Shown piece by piece: positions 33,263-45,867 of a DNA stretch of 64,000 bases. This DNA comes from Lumbricus terrestris (taxonomy: Eukaryota; Annelida; Clitellata; Crassiclitellata; Lumbricidae). The DNA lies in the NCBI GenBank assembly GCA_949752735.1, contig OX457039.1, positions 44,269,452 through 44,333,451 on the forward strand, read 5' to 3'. The notes beneath the pieces were generated by a model, which was not told the origin of the DNA, did not search any database, and saw only the letters and a program-made list of their open reading frames with translations. A program made the translations under genes and the position numbers. Positions within the stretch are counted from its first letter, which is position 1; every line of letters starts with the position of its first letter.

Positions 33263-36200
33263 CATCTGAAGCTGTCAGCTGTGAAAGGGAGAAGCGTCTG
33301 AGAACAACGGCTTCGCTTTCCCCTCACAACACCCATTCAGACCATCTGCCGACTGGCATGAACCCTGACGGATCGGGTGAGTTAACTGGATGCCAGAGCA
33401 TCACCTCGGTTTCCTCTTGCCAGATAGTCGAGCCTACAGCCGGCGTATCTGCATGTTCCTCTGGTCCGCAGTTCGGTCAGTCGGTGGAAGACAACAGGTC
33501 GTCATTGCCGGGGGAGTCATTAAACCTGTGCAATGTGAACATTGTCAATCTGAAGGACATAAACAGTCGACACAAGGTGAGCATCTTCATAAAGAACAAT
33601 GCCAGTAGAATGCTGCCAAATGGTGGAACAGGTCACTCCATGGGATCAAATGAGAAAATTACACATCAGGTTGCTGCCACTGCCTCCTGTGATGGAACAG
33701 TGCCTTGTGGAACTGTGGGATCACCGCACTTGGTGCAGGCGAGACTCCCGAATGCATCACAGGCTGATAATGGCTTATCAGCCGCAAGCAGGGTTCATCA
33801 CATGATCATCATACCTAAAGCATCGGTTACTGAAGAAACTGAGAAATCTCAGGGCTTACACGAATCCAAACCAGTTGACTCTTCTGTTGCTTGTAGTTCA
33901 ACAACGGCTGAAGTCAAAAAAGAAAAGACTGGTCACGGTGACACCCTGAAGGCTATGAACAGGGTTGTTTCTCGTCAGAGGAAATTAAATGCTGATGCCT
34001 CTCGGCTTCTAAGACGCTTGCGTAGGCTGCAGTGCCGTGAGGTTAATTCAGCCGTAAAGGAGAAGTTAGGGCAGGTGGTGACTTCTCTTGGACAGGTGCT
34101 TGGCGACAGGTCAGCTATGGCGGCCATCCCGAAAAGCACGAACAAGGACCCACTCGGAAGCCGCGAATTGACAGCGCTGTCAACAGCTGAGCTTGTGAGC
34201 TATGTGCAAAAGATGCAGTCGTCGCAACAGCATAGTTTCTATTCACGATCAGCAGCCGCTCACAGCAGCCATTCTGCTGATTTGACTGAAAGTCCATCCA
34301 AACTTAATGACACAATGCGTTTGCACCTTCGTGATGCGTCGGGTCGGCTTACGTCCAACATGAAGCATCTAAAGTCAGCGTTGGATTCAGATGCTACAGA
34401 AAGTAGTTCCGGTGGAGAAAGCAGCGATGAGTCGCCTCCAGTGCCAACAGAATTTCCGAATGCTGCTTCGGCATCTGCAGCGTGAGTTTAATAAATTATT
34501 GCCGTTAGAAGTGAGTGAATTTCTTGCTTGCTGTTTCTGATGGTTTCTTGGACATCATGTAAGTAGTTTCATTTGGAGTCTATGGGGTTCTTTTGCATAG
34601 TTTTTTCAAGCAATCCTTGTGCAGCTGTGCAACAGTTTCACAGTTATCAATGTACATTGTATGCTCAAGCCTTTTATTTAACAGCTCTTTTATTGAGAAT
34701 GGCAAACTAAGTTTCAAGTGCTAACATGGAGACTTTAAAAGGAAGAATTTTGCAAGGAACAGTAGTAATGCAAAAGGTAAGAAGATGCTAGGGATATTTA
34801 TTTTATCTTCTTTTATAATCTTGAGTTTTTAAGGAAGCTGGCTTTCTTGGTTGCTTAGACTACAGTTTAAGTCCCATCAAAGTGTTATTTTGTAGCAATA
34901 CATTCGAATGGTATAAGAAAATATTTTTGGAAGGTATTGTGACATGCAGCATTATTTTATAACCATCCAGATTTAAGCCACACTAGAAACATACCAGTGT
35001 CTTTGTTGTGAATGTGAAGCATATAATTAATTACGAAAGCAGTAATGAATGGCCTTCCGTGCAAACATTGATTTAGCAGTTTGCTGCATTTTTCTCAAAT
35101 GAATTCAGTATTTGAGAAAATACGCAGCTCAACTAATAAAACTAATTATAGAACTGGAGATTTGCTTAGATAATGAGCAGTAAAACTAATAAAATCAATG
35201 TAAAGCAGAGGTACAGATTTACTGTACCAAAATGTTGGTGTGGAAATCATAGCTTGTGATTCAGAAGATGTGTTTTACAGTTCCCTGAGCTTTAGTTGTT
35301 TTCTGCAAGATCTTTTTGCATATGTTTAAATCAAAAGTTCATAGGTTTGTTTTGAATTTGTTGTATTGCATTGTATCGTATCTATTCATTTATATAGCAC
35401 CTCTCAGGACTACAAATTGAGGGTCATTTACTAGTTAGCACTTTTCAGAGACTATTTTTCTCCGCATTTCTGTCTGTTTTTTTTCTCGCTCTCTCTTGCT
35501 CTGCTCCCAACTGCAGCTTGTTTCTGATCTACAAGTTGATTTGGTTTTAGTCCAGATCTTGTTGTGTTCCATATAGGAGAAGTGACTTACTTAGCACTGC
35601 TTGTTACGTTTGTAGACATCATAAATTGGAGTGGGAGTGGACAAAGGGCAGGGCAAACGTCGTCTCAAGATGGACTTGGCTGCATGCACAGATCTCAGAT
35701 CTGGAATACAGAATTCGGCAACAGAATGACGTGTACAAGCAGCTGCGTCAGTCCAAGGGGTCCATACTGTTACATGACCCTGCTTGTCAGACTGGAAGTT
35801 TTGAAGTGACGGGTGAACTTAATGGTCGGATTAAGATCACTCGGTCTTGTCTTGGCGGAGACTCCAATTCGGAAAGTCGGAAGAATTCGATGGTTGTGGA
35901 TACATCATGTAGTACAAACGTTGTTGACAGTGGACTGACAGATAAGACGAGCAGTGACAGTACGAATTCAAGAAACAGGGTGTGTATAAATTCGTTGTCG
36001 GTCAGAACTGCGCCGCTTGGCATGGCAGAGCCAATGCCAGAGGCTGGAGTTCAGAACTTGGAAAGAGGCGGCATTATTAATTCAGGGGAAAAATCAAAGG
36101 ATGTGCGGGTATCATCATCTTTTGTGGCAGCTTCGTCGTCATCGCTGGCTTCATCTGCAGCAGCACCATCTATTCTATCCTCCACGTCTGCAACTGCATC

Positions 36201-39200
36201 ATCATCTTTGCCGGTGCCATCGACGTCATCTACGCACTTGGCAGTATCAATTCCGTCAACAGCAGTGCCACTTTCTTCAGCGTCAGTGGTTCCATCGCTG
36301 TTGTATGATCCTTCTTGTCGTGCGGCACGATGCATGGAGGTACGCAGCTGGCGCCGACGGACATTGCTTAAAACAACGAGTTTGCATGAACTGAGTCGCA
36401 AAGCGTCGCAACTATCGACGATTAGTTGTGCCTGCTATCCTCCTGTCACTCCGTGTGCGCTGTGCGGTGGACGTTATAATAAAGTGAAGCAGGCTGGGCC
36501 ACAGGTGTCAGCCCGTGACCGGACCGCATTGCTCGAGCCATCTTACCATCCTGTCTTATCATTTCCACGAGGTAAGATGTATTCAAATAATCAAATTTCA
36601 TTTCTCAGCTCTAGTACGGTTGGCTGGTATTGTCAGTTTGCACTTGTTTCAATATGGTGAACTATGGCTCGACTTTGAAATGTTGCTGTATTGTGTTGTA
36701 GACCTGTTAAATGTAATCCGCATTACGTCAGGAGAAGCTTATAGATACATGTGTGAGGCGATCTGTCAAAACCAGGCTTATGTCGCAGGATAGCATTTTG
36801 AGATAATGGTCGATTTGAGTGAGCTGGGGTCATAGGTCGATTTTGATTCTTTACATTTTCGTATAGTGCACTGTATTATCTAATTATCTATCTAATTATT
36901 CGCCAAGTAAATTGATTTTATTTGTGAATGTTGCATATTTCCAAAGTGTCAAAATCAAACTTTATAGTGCATTTTCAAAGTATTGCCGTCAGTCATAATA
37001 ACCTTTCACCCCTATTGAACTTGTTATCCTCTGAAAGCTGGGACTGTGGGCTAACAAATGGCGGTCACATAAATTATTCTAATTATTTTCAGGCCATGAT
37101 AATAAGCAGAATATAGATATTCTGCTTATATAGAGGCAGCCACATGGATAGTAAACAAACAAAACTAGGGTGATCACCTTTACCTGGCGTTTCCCGAAAC
37201 TACAATATCCCAGTTTTGGACACTAAAATATTCACAACTCGGTCAATATTTGATCAGAATGGGACTTGTTTTAAAGGGAAGCTTCTACTGTTTAACATCC
37301 TCTGAAAGCTGAGACTGTGGGCTTGGTCTGAAAATGTCATTTTCGATTTACGACTTTAGCCTGGTTTGCGAGATCGCTTCACATTTATTAGACTAGAACT
37401 AATAAAAAAGGTGCCATTTTTCAGTGGTACTGTAGATTTGATTGTACAAATTAACTTTTGGTTTGATAAACTTGACTTTTCTTTCATCTTGATTACATGA
37501 CTAAGTGAAATTAGTCAAACTTGAATTGTATAATTTGGGACATAATAAAACATCTTGAAGTTTTGAACTTTTCCTTTTCCCTTCCTTCACTTTTTTTCTC
37601 TGCACTCTGTTTCAGTCTCTTCCTGTCTGCATTGCCTTCTTGTCATGTTTTTTCTTTGCCTCTTTTGCTTACCGCTTCTTTCTGTTTCTATTAATGTTTT
37701 AAATATTGTCATTGCTTCTCATTGATCTTGTTCCTTATAATTACTGTGTGCATTTGAGTAAACAAGTTATATAATTTGAAAGTACTACTTCCTGCATCTA
37801 TATTTTCACCTTTCATCTGCTATGTAGCCTCGCAGCATAAGTTGTGTTAATGCTGGTGTTGTTTGTGCGTTTGTTAACCGTATAAACGTGTATGTCTTGT
37901 GTGCTGTATCACCCTGCACATTGTTTAGTGAGGGAGCTGTTGAGAGTTGACAAATAACTTGTGTTGTCTTTAACTGCTGTGTATTTGGGAGGTTTTCTGC
38001 ACTTTTGATGGTAATGTGGAGAATGCTGCAGGCTCTAATATCTTAACATTCATGAATCTTCTATCCTGACCCAATTCGGAGAGTGCGTGACTTCACACTG
38101 CGCATGTACTAATCATTTGTTGATATTGGGTTAAACACATATTGTTTCTGCACCAGTTTTGGTATATTAATCTGCTACACTTCAGTTTGTGATTGATGAT
38201 GAATAGGTCTAAGTTTGCGTTGTATTACCTTTGTATGCAATTTTACTCTAGATAGTGCTATGCTGTGTTAATTTCCTCAGTGTTGCTAAAATTGAATGTT
38301 GTATAAACTAACCATCCATGCAGTGCCAAGAAGAGGATATTCAGATAAATAATTAATTATTTATGAGAAACATAGTTTTACTTGTATGATAACAAGAATG
38401 ATGATTGTAAATGAAGACATTGGTGGATTAGACTCTGAACTGTGACTCGGTTTCTTGTGGCGTTCACAGGTGGGTTGATGTTAGGTGCGGTAATTGTATG
38501 GTTTCTGATGAGTGGAATTGCAGTTCCAGTGTTTTTTTTAATGTGCTTCTGAGCACGATGGCTTTAGGAAAAGATTCACAGTTAATTGACTGTGCTTGTA
38601 TTATTTTTTCCTTCTAAACAGTTGCAGTTTAATATGCTCTAGCCTAGCATTGTATTTTCAGTACAGTGGCAATGCTTATTTTACGTGTAACAAGCACCGA
38701 GATATAGAGTTGAACAGCTCTTGTTGGGAATTGTTTCAGATGTTTCGTTGCCTCTTCAGATGACAGAATGTCTGTGGAAAGGGCCCAACAGATCGGAATC
38801 TGATGGCAGGCATCGTCTTCAGTTAGTATTTTGGTCCCAATTGCTACCTGACTTAATATGTAATTATTTATTTCTCCATTTCTATAGCACCCTTCAAAAT
38901 CTCTACTCAGAGGCGCTCCCGACTACAGAACGGACACTGCATCGGAGTTTCACGCCGAAGTCCCCAAGCAATTGTGAGTGAACGACTTGCTCAAGGTCCC
39001 TTCACAGCGGCTTGAGGTGGTTTCGAACCTGCAACCCTCCGGCTGCAAAGCAACGAACATACCCACTACACTACTGTTCCCCACGACTAAGACTGTCTTT
39101 AGCATCTTTCAATTCATCTATATTTTCAGTGTCAATGATCCATTAATTATTATATAGTTGTTACATTTTCTTTGTTTGTGCAAGCATACTATTGACCAGA

Positions 39201-42200
39201 AGATTCTAGTGCTTTTGGTATTTGCGAGAATGAGAACTTTGTAAAAACAATCTCTGATTAAACTGCGGGAGTTGCTAAATAATATAATTGTGAGTACAAG
39301 TCATTAATTTATTGGTGTTTGAGTAGGAAGACATATTTGTTTGCTTCCTAATGCAGTAGTTTAATTTGTTCTGTAGTATCTGTACACATATATGGAGAGT
39401 AAAGGATATCCACGGATCTAGAGCCCTTTTGCTAGCTGGGTTCATTAAACAGTTTGCCCTTTTGGATTAGAGATTACTTTACACTTTCTATACGGTCACT
39501 GTACTGCCTTCTATATACTTGCAGTATTTTTGGCATTCTAAACAATATGATGATTCTAATGCTATCATTTCTTGCAAGTTTTTTCCCATGGAGTTCTTTG
39601 TTGGTTCTTGAGATTATGACCAATTTACTTCTTCTATGTATTGTTTCCCTATATATTGGTGAATTTGTGTGCTGGTCATGACTCTTTCAACTTGAAAAGT
39701 GAATATTAGATTAGGATTACTTTCGTCATGGATGTATGTTAGGTTGCTGTGAATGATCTGATGACCTTAAGTTTTTTGCTGTAGAGATGAACATGCTACC
39801 AAATCCTATCGGCAAGTCACCATCAGTGAGTAAAATTTTAATTGGGGAGAATCTAAATTGTGAAGGAAATTCATCTTATTTTGTTTATATACCTCATGGT
39901 ACACTTGTCCTGTGTTAATATGGTGAACTGCTTGGTCACACAAACATGTTAACTTATGCATTTTCTTTCATGTCTTGTTAGAAATGCATCTCAGAATCAT
40001 CATCATCAGCAGTTTCTGGTGCCATCTGTATGTCTGTGATGTGTGTAAACGGTCTCCAGTATTTTCATTCTTAATTTGTCGAGTCTAACACTTTGCTGTG
40101 CGGTTAGCAGCTAGTTGATTTAATTGCGTAGTGCATTGCAGGCAAATGATCTTCATTCTGTGTGGTTTGTTTCAAATTGAAAATGGTTTTCGTGTTTTCT
40201 TCGTCTACTTTCAATTATTTCTCTTTGTATAATAGTTGCAGTCTTCTTTGTTTCTCTGCTCTATATATACCGGTAGTGCATTATGTTGGATCTGTTCAGC
40301 TGGCCTTCTTACAACTGTCCAAAAAAAGAATACTTTTTAAGGTGAACTGTTTGCATCCTGAAAGACTCGTATTTAATTATTTATAATATCTCCTAAATTT
40401 GTCTATAAATAGGCTTGTTTTGTGCAGTTGGGAGAACGTTTTGGTTATTCATGCAGCTATGAAAATTGTTTTAACAAGATGTGTTTGAGTCAAGCTCAGT
40501 ATTGATTAGGTGGTGGCATGTACCAGTAATGACAGCAGATGATAGTGCAGTCCAATATTATAAACTTGATGATTCATCAAAACATTGACTCCTTAGGAAA
40601 TGACAGGTGCTTAGGTTGCTGCTGATATGTCTGTCTGAACTATCTATAAAAGATATGACCTTTTCACTAGGACCAATATAACTCCATTCACGTGTTTTAT
40701 GGTTTGCTGTATTGCTGATTTGAATGGTGGCCACGTTAAGTGTTTAGGGACAGATCATCGATTTGCTTTTTCCTAATTTATAGAACATAATTATTATGTC
40801 ATCACATGTGTTAAACTGTGCCACTTTGCACCTTTATCCGATCTGACTTCTTACTGCAGAAAGATACACATGGTAATTATTCCAACAGACACCCATTTCT
40901 CATTATTTTTAACACAAATTTAATGTGCAGGTAACTGCAGTACTTCGTTAATTAGGCATTGGAATTTTAAATCCAAGTGTATTGGAAGCATTTTGCTTGC
41001 TGCAGAGTGCTTATATATATATATATATATATGCTTTAATACTAGTAGCATAATTCTTGTTTCTTATTATGATGTTCTGTTAGCAATTATAATTTTATGA
41101 CTTTTGTTAAATAGAAAATAAGATCAACAGCCGGTCGCATTCAAGTGATTTACAACATAAAGATGAAACCACTGACCGGACATGTGCCAAAGGTATTCGA
41201 CTCATTGGGCGCCCCTTACAGTCAACGTCGCTCCGTGGTCGAAGGGCAAACCTGCATACGATGGGTATATACTGCAACTGTTTTGACTCTTAAAGCCATG
41301 CTTGCCAATTGCTGTATTTCCATTTAAGATATCATGTAAGATGAGTAATAATAATTTATTTTGCACCTCTGCTAACAGTGGTCTTACGATAAGATGTCCT
41401 TAGAGATGATCCAGACACTGGTACAGACTTATAAATATGTAAAATTAAGTTGCAGCTCTTTGAGATAATACGACATGTGAACTTGGGCTGACTAAATTTG
41501 AATGCAAACACTGCGACTGGAATTAATGTAATTGATCATCAAACAATATTTGGACAGGAAATAAAACGTTTGTTAGCCTTTGTACTGGTTTATAATAATT
41601 ATTAACACTAGTTAATTAATGGCTGTGATTTGAATTTGTGTGATGACTTAACTCTGATAAGGACTTGTCGTTGGCGGATTTAGTTATACATATCTTGTAC
41701 ACTTCTTTCTCAAGGCTCCTGTTTGTTTCAACATTAGCTTTTAATTCAAGTACTCTAAAATACCATTTGTTGCAGCATCTCATATTATGTTCAATGATTA
41801 TGACCATCGTTACATTACCATATATGAAAGTTTTAATAATAGTCTGCCTTTATTCTGTATAATATCTATGGTTTAGTGCTAGAGTGGCATATTTTCTGTC
41901 ATAATTAATCTAGCTTATTCTAGCCATATATTGACAGTTGCTGGTTTTTTATTTATGAGAATTTACCTCTTTGATATTTGATTGTGTTAGAAACAATGAG
42001 GAAGAAGAAACATCTGTCACTTGCTCGTAAGCACCTGTCGAAGACTGGCTTAAGGGCGTCATCACTCAAAGGCAGCAGGGCCCAACTGATGAGACGTGGT
42101 ACCTATAGTGGCTTGAAGGATGGTGGCTTAAAACGCATGAGCGGTCGCAGCGCCTTCGACATCAACAACGTTGTTATTCCATCTCATGTGACATCAGCAG

Positions 42201-44879
42201 CACGCGTTGACATTCTCCAGTACAAAGAAATTATCACACCCAAGTATGACTGCTTTTTGATTATTTTTTACTAAATCATTCAAACAAGAGTATGAGTAAA
42301 TCTAGATTGGCCCTTTCCATTATTCTCCGCTCTTATTGGCATATTTAGAGCCCATCTTTGAAGTGTTGTTGCATTCTGTTGAGTGTTGGTGCTTATCTCT
42401 GCTGATCGTTAGCACATTTCTATAATAATACCTAGTAATATTATTGTTTCTAGTTGTGTATATATCCAATATATGCTTCGAATCTATGCTGCTGCTCTTA
42501 ATATTTCAGCGCTGAATGAGCAGTTACAGAACTGGCAGATCATTTGACCTAATTGTAGTAGCTAAAAATTATAAGTTAATAGTTATATAGAATAAAGTAT
42601 ATATATATATATTCTGAATTAGGAGACTTCTGGCTCTGAAACATCGTTCATTCTTTCATTCATTCATTCATTATAGAGATTTATATAGCACCCTTCAAGG
42701 TTATTACTCAGGAGCGCTCTCGACCCAACCTCGGCTGAATAGCACTGTTTTAAGACTGCGATAAAATGCATCTGAGCAAACCCTATGAATAAGTCGTATA
42801 GATAGTGGGAGTCCATTTTATGTCATGAGGCCAGTAACAGAGAAAGCACGGTGCTGTCTAAGAGCAGTTTGTGCTCAGGGAACGAGAAGTTTACCCTGAG
42901 TTTAGGAACGTAGAGCACGACACCCCGATGACAGCTTTTGCAAATATACAGGACAGAATCTAAGAGGCACTGCCGCACCATAACAGATACCCAGTATGTA
43001 ATTCGCTGTCTGATAGGAAGCAAATGCAGGACATATAATCGGTGACCTGATCAAATTTTGGGATACGGCATATATGTTGTAAACGAAAGGTGACTAATTT
43101 AACTGCCTTATGATACAGTGCAAAAGACTGATGCACATTGCATTTTTGCAACTAGTTACAGTCGTTGTGTCTTTATATAAGACCTTTATGTTGGAGTTCA
43201 CACTTCATCAAACATGCTTTTGTCATCTGCTCATTTCAACCTTTGACTCGGAAATAATTTTGCCGATAGTTGACCAATTCAGCGTGTACTTTTCATGCTA
43301 GTCATCTCATTATAATTCCGGTGCAGTGTTTTAACACATTAGTTTATTAATATGGTTTTGTGGAATGTTAGGGTACACAATATAAGCGATCTGAAAACCT
43401 TGTGCTCCAACTTTGCTTCAACAGGTGGAGGGAGAATCGCAAGTATCTGAAGTTGACAAAAGGCAATGGCAGTTGCACAGTTGGTGTGCCTCTTGCAACG
43501 TCTGCTGCTGCTGCAAAACGACCAAGGTTGTCAACAAGCGAAGGTGATGTTAGCAAAAAAGTACACTGGAGCAGCGAGAAAGTTGAACCCTCAGCTAGAA
43601 AGTACTCCTCATCCACAGAAATATGTGGAGATGAAACTGATGCAGAAGAAGAGGTGAATACTTTTCAATAAGAGTACTTTGTGTCTGAGATTGTGTTGTA
43701 CTGCTGAACAACAGGATAAATCGTTGTCATAAATAATCATCTTGAGATCACTTGGGCAGAACATAATAATTGGACATTGTTGTGCTGATGTCTGTCTGAC
43801 AAGTCTTACAGGTGTGAATTTAGTAACTGCATGTATGGGTCGTGAACGGTACCTTGCTCGTGCTAAATCACAGACTGGAAATATGCTTTTACCTGTGGTC
43901 TCTAGTCTGGTTACTGTTGTAAAAGTTTGTCACCTTTTTTGCATAGTAGGACATTCGTGCATGTCTTGTATACATAGAAATTTTCTTTAATGCCGAGATG
44001 GTAGTAAATGATATGGGAAATCCTATGCCCTCCGGCATTAAAGGGTTAAGGTGTTTTTTATTTTGTCAGGCTAGAAATACAGCTTGTGAAAACTTTGTTT
44101 GTAAAAGGATAGCTTGGACAATTTCTGGGAGGGGGAGATGTTTGGGAAAAGTAATATTTTGAAAATTACTTGTCAAGGTGTGATAGGAAACGGTTGTCTG
44201 TAGAACTGTTATCCTAACTGAATTTTGATTCCAGATTGAAGCTACGTCGGATGAAGCATTTGCTGCTCGCCACCTCCGCTACGAAATCTACGAAAAGAAA
44301 CAATGCCTGCCAACAACTGCAGGCCAACAACGTCGCAGTCGGTCGAACCGCAGTGAAAGCGATTCATTCACCGCTCTAAATCCTCAGTCACCCGATGTGA
44401 CTAATCTTCTCGACGCCTCTGCCAGTCTGACATCATCCACTCTTTCTGGCGTTCCCTCGACCTCTTGTCTCGGATATAGTGATGCTGAAGAATCAGGTCA
44501 TCACTACGGTGATAGTCCTCTAATAAGGCAGCACAGCGAAACCAGACTTGTGGGCAACTGTGCTACTGCAACATGGATTCTGTCTGCTTCACACAGCTGT
44601 GAGCAGATGACAGAACCTGCCGAAAGCCGACCTGTACCGGCGTGGCCTCCCAGGACCTTTCCACTGGGTGAGCTTGAAAGTGAACAGCTTATTGCTGAAG
44701 ACTCTTTGAACAGTGTCGACCAAACAGGCAAAAAGGTCAAACGGTCCGCATCACCAGCAGTCAGCACCAGTTCGGATAGTTCACTGCCTGGTGATGAAGA
44801 TCCTAATGACCCAGAATGGACCGTTACGTCTCGAAACAAAGACAAACCCGGAATACTTATAAAGTTTGCGAAAGTTTAG
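33247..44879 (+). CDS. KANSL1: KANSL1, NSL complex scaffold subunit
   Basis: Six coding exons join in phase: 33247-34481, 35616-36571, 41115-41264, 41991-42243, 43425-43653 and 44235-44879. Together they give 3468 nt, or 1155 residues, close to the human protein (about 1100). KANSL1 scaffolds the NSL complex, in which KAT8/MOF acetylates histone H4 in the nucleus. Conserved blocks in order: a basic coiled segment (about 232-275), an acidic TESSSGGES motif near 382, the block RWTWLHAQISDLEYRIRQQ (about 428), a Cys-x-Ala-Ala-Arg motif (about 646) matching the WDR5-binding segment, CALCGG (about 691), HPVLSFP, and the PEHE domain across exons 4-6 (FDINNVVIP and LQYKEIITP), which contacts the acetyltransferase. 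All junctions are GT-AG. A small extra exon in the 4.5-kb intron before 41115 cannot be excluded. Confidence 0.93.
36572..41114 (+). other. KANSL1 large intron
   Basis: A phase-1 intron of about 4.5 kb. It contains SINE copy B (38865-39082) and an (AT)n tract (41011-41032). Two exon-like islands were examined (39785-39825 and 39982-40027) but not accepted. Confidence 0.75.
38865..39082 (-). repeat. tRNA-derived SINE (minus strand), copy B
   Basis: On the minus strand: an A-box-like TAGTGTAGTGGGTATG, box B GGTTCGAAACC, then CCTCAAGCCGC, CAATTGCTTGG, GGCGTGAAACTCC and GCGCCTCTGAGTAG, ending AAGGGTGCTATAGAAATGG. It lies in a KANSL1 intron, antisense to the gene. Confidence 0.8.
42670..42740 (-). 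repeat. LINE/SINE tail remnant
   Basis: The minus strand reads GAGAGCGCTCCTGAGTAATA then CCTTGAAGGGTGCTATATAA, the family tail seen in the LINE at 18518-18562. It is in the KANSL1 intron between 42244 and 43424. Confidence 0.6.
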
Positions 44880-44999
44880 TGTGCTACTGCAAATCGTCGT
44901 GCTTCTTGTTTTGAAGTGGCATACCCGATTATTTTCAGATCACACATCGTTTAATTTGCAGCACATGTAGAATAAGGTGGATTATAATTTAACTGTTTT

Positions 45000-45012
45000 A
45001 ATAAAATTTATT
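45000..45012. terminator. Bidirectional poly(A) signal candidate between convergent genes
   Basis: AATAAAATTTATT reads AATAAA on the plus strand (45000-45005, 121 bp after the KANSL1 stop) and AATAAA on the minus strand (45012-45007, about 860 bp after the DNAJC9 stop). Other AATAAA hexamers exist nearby on the plus strand (about 45235), so actual use is not proven. Confidence 0.45.
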
Positions 45013-45867
45013 CCAGGATTGGCTATTCAATTTCTGTTCTGATACACATGTGGTTTTATGTAAAGAAATTGTATCATTTTGGATAGTTTTCTTGAAGGCA
45101 TGTTTAGCCAATTTTTTGATGCATTGAACAAACTCACAAGAAGTAGGAATTGATATGATGAACATAATATTGATGGACTTCACTGCCACAAGACATCATT
45201 AAGCATCTGTTCAGTTCGAATCAGAATTATGTAGCAATAAAAACTGACAGGATTGGGTAATAAAACTGAAAATGTTTAGAAGAAATAACACAAATATTAA
45301 ATGTTGTAGTATAATGTGCAAAAAAGTTACTTTATACAGGTTGCTTCATAATAATTGGCATGTTTACCAATAATTGGACCTAGGTCTTCAACTTCTAATG
45401 CTCTTTTATAAAAATCATAATCATTGTACATTGGTTTACAGTTAAAACTTGCTGCACTTGGTTTCCAACAGAAACTTACTAGCATAAAGTTAAAAATAAT
45501 GTCAAGTTGTTACATTTTTTACATGGTTACGTAGACAATTTCTTTACTACAAATAACAGCTGGAGTTTGTCTCTTTCTGTCCCTTGTGCAATAAGCAGAT
45601 CTATACTGGTTTTAAATTCAGCAATTGGCTATTCCCATCAACAGAGAACAGAATTGTTAATATGGTTAATAACCTTTACATCTTAGGAATGGATAGAAAG
45701 TACAGACAGCAGTTAAAAGTTTTAGTACAATGCTCCTCAGAAATGCTGCACCAAGTCTGCCTAGAACAATATTTCTTCTCTCAAGTATTGTCATAGAAGC
45801 TGTGAACATAAAGACTACAGAAAAACAAGTTGGAAGTAGCGTCAATTGAATAGAAGAAGTCCGTTGC

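Noticed and set aside
36017..36401. Overlapping His/Trp-rich and Asp-rich frames
   Set aside because: Shadows of the Ser-rich KANSL1 exon 35616-36571 in other frames.
39785..40027. Two exon-like islands in the KANSL1 intron (39785-39825 and 39982-40027)
   Set aside because: Both have plausible acceptors and donors and their phases chain together, but joining the second to the exon at 41115 creates a TAA codon. The first alone would leave the wrong phase.
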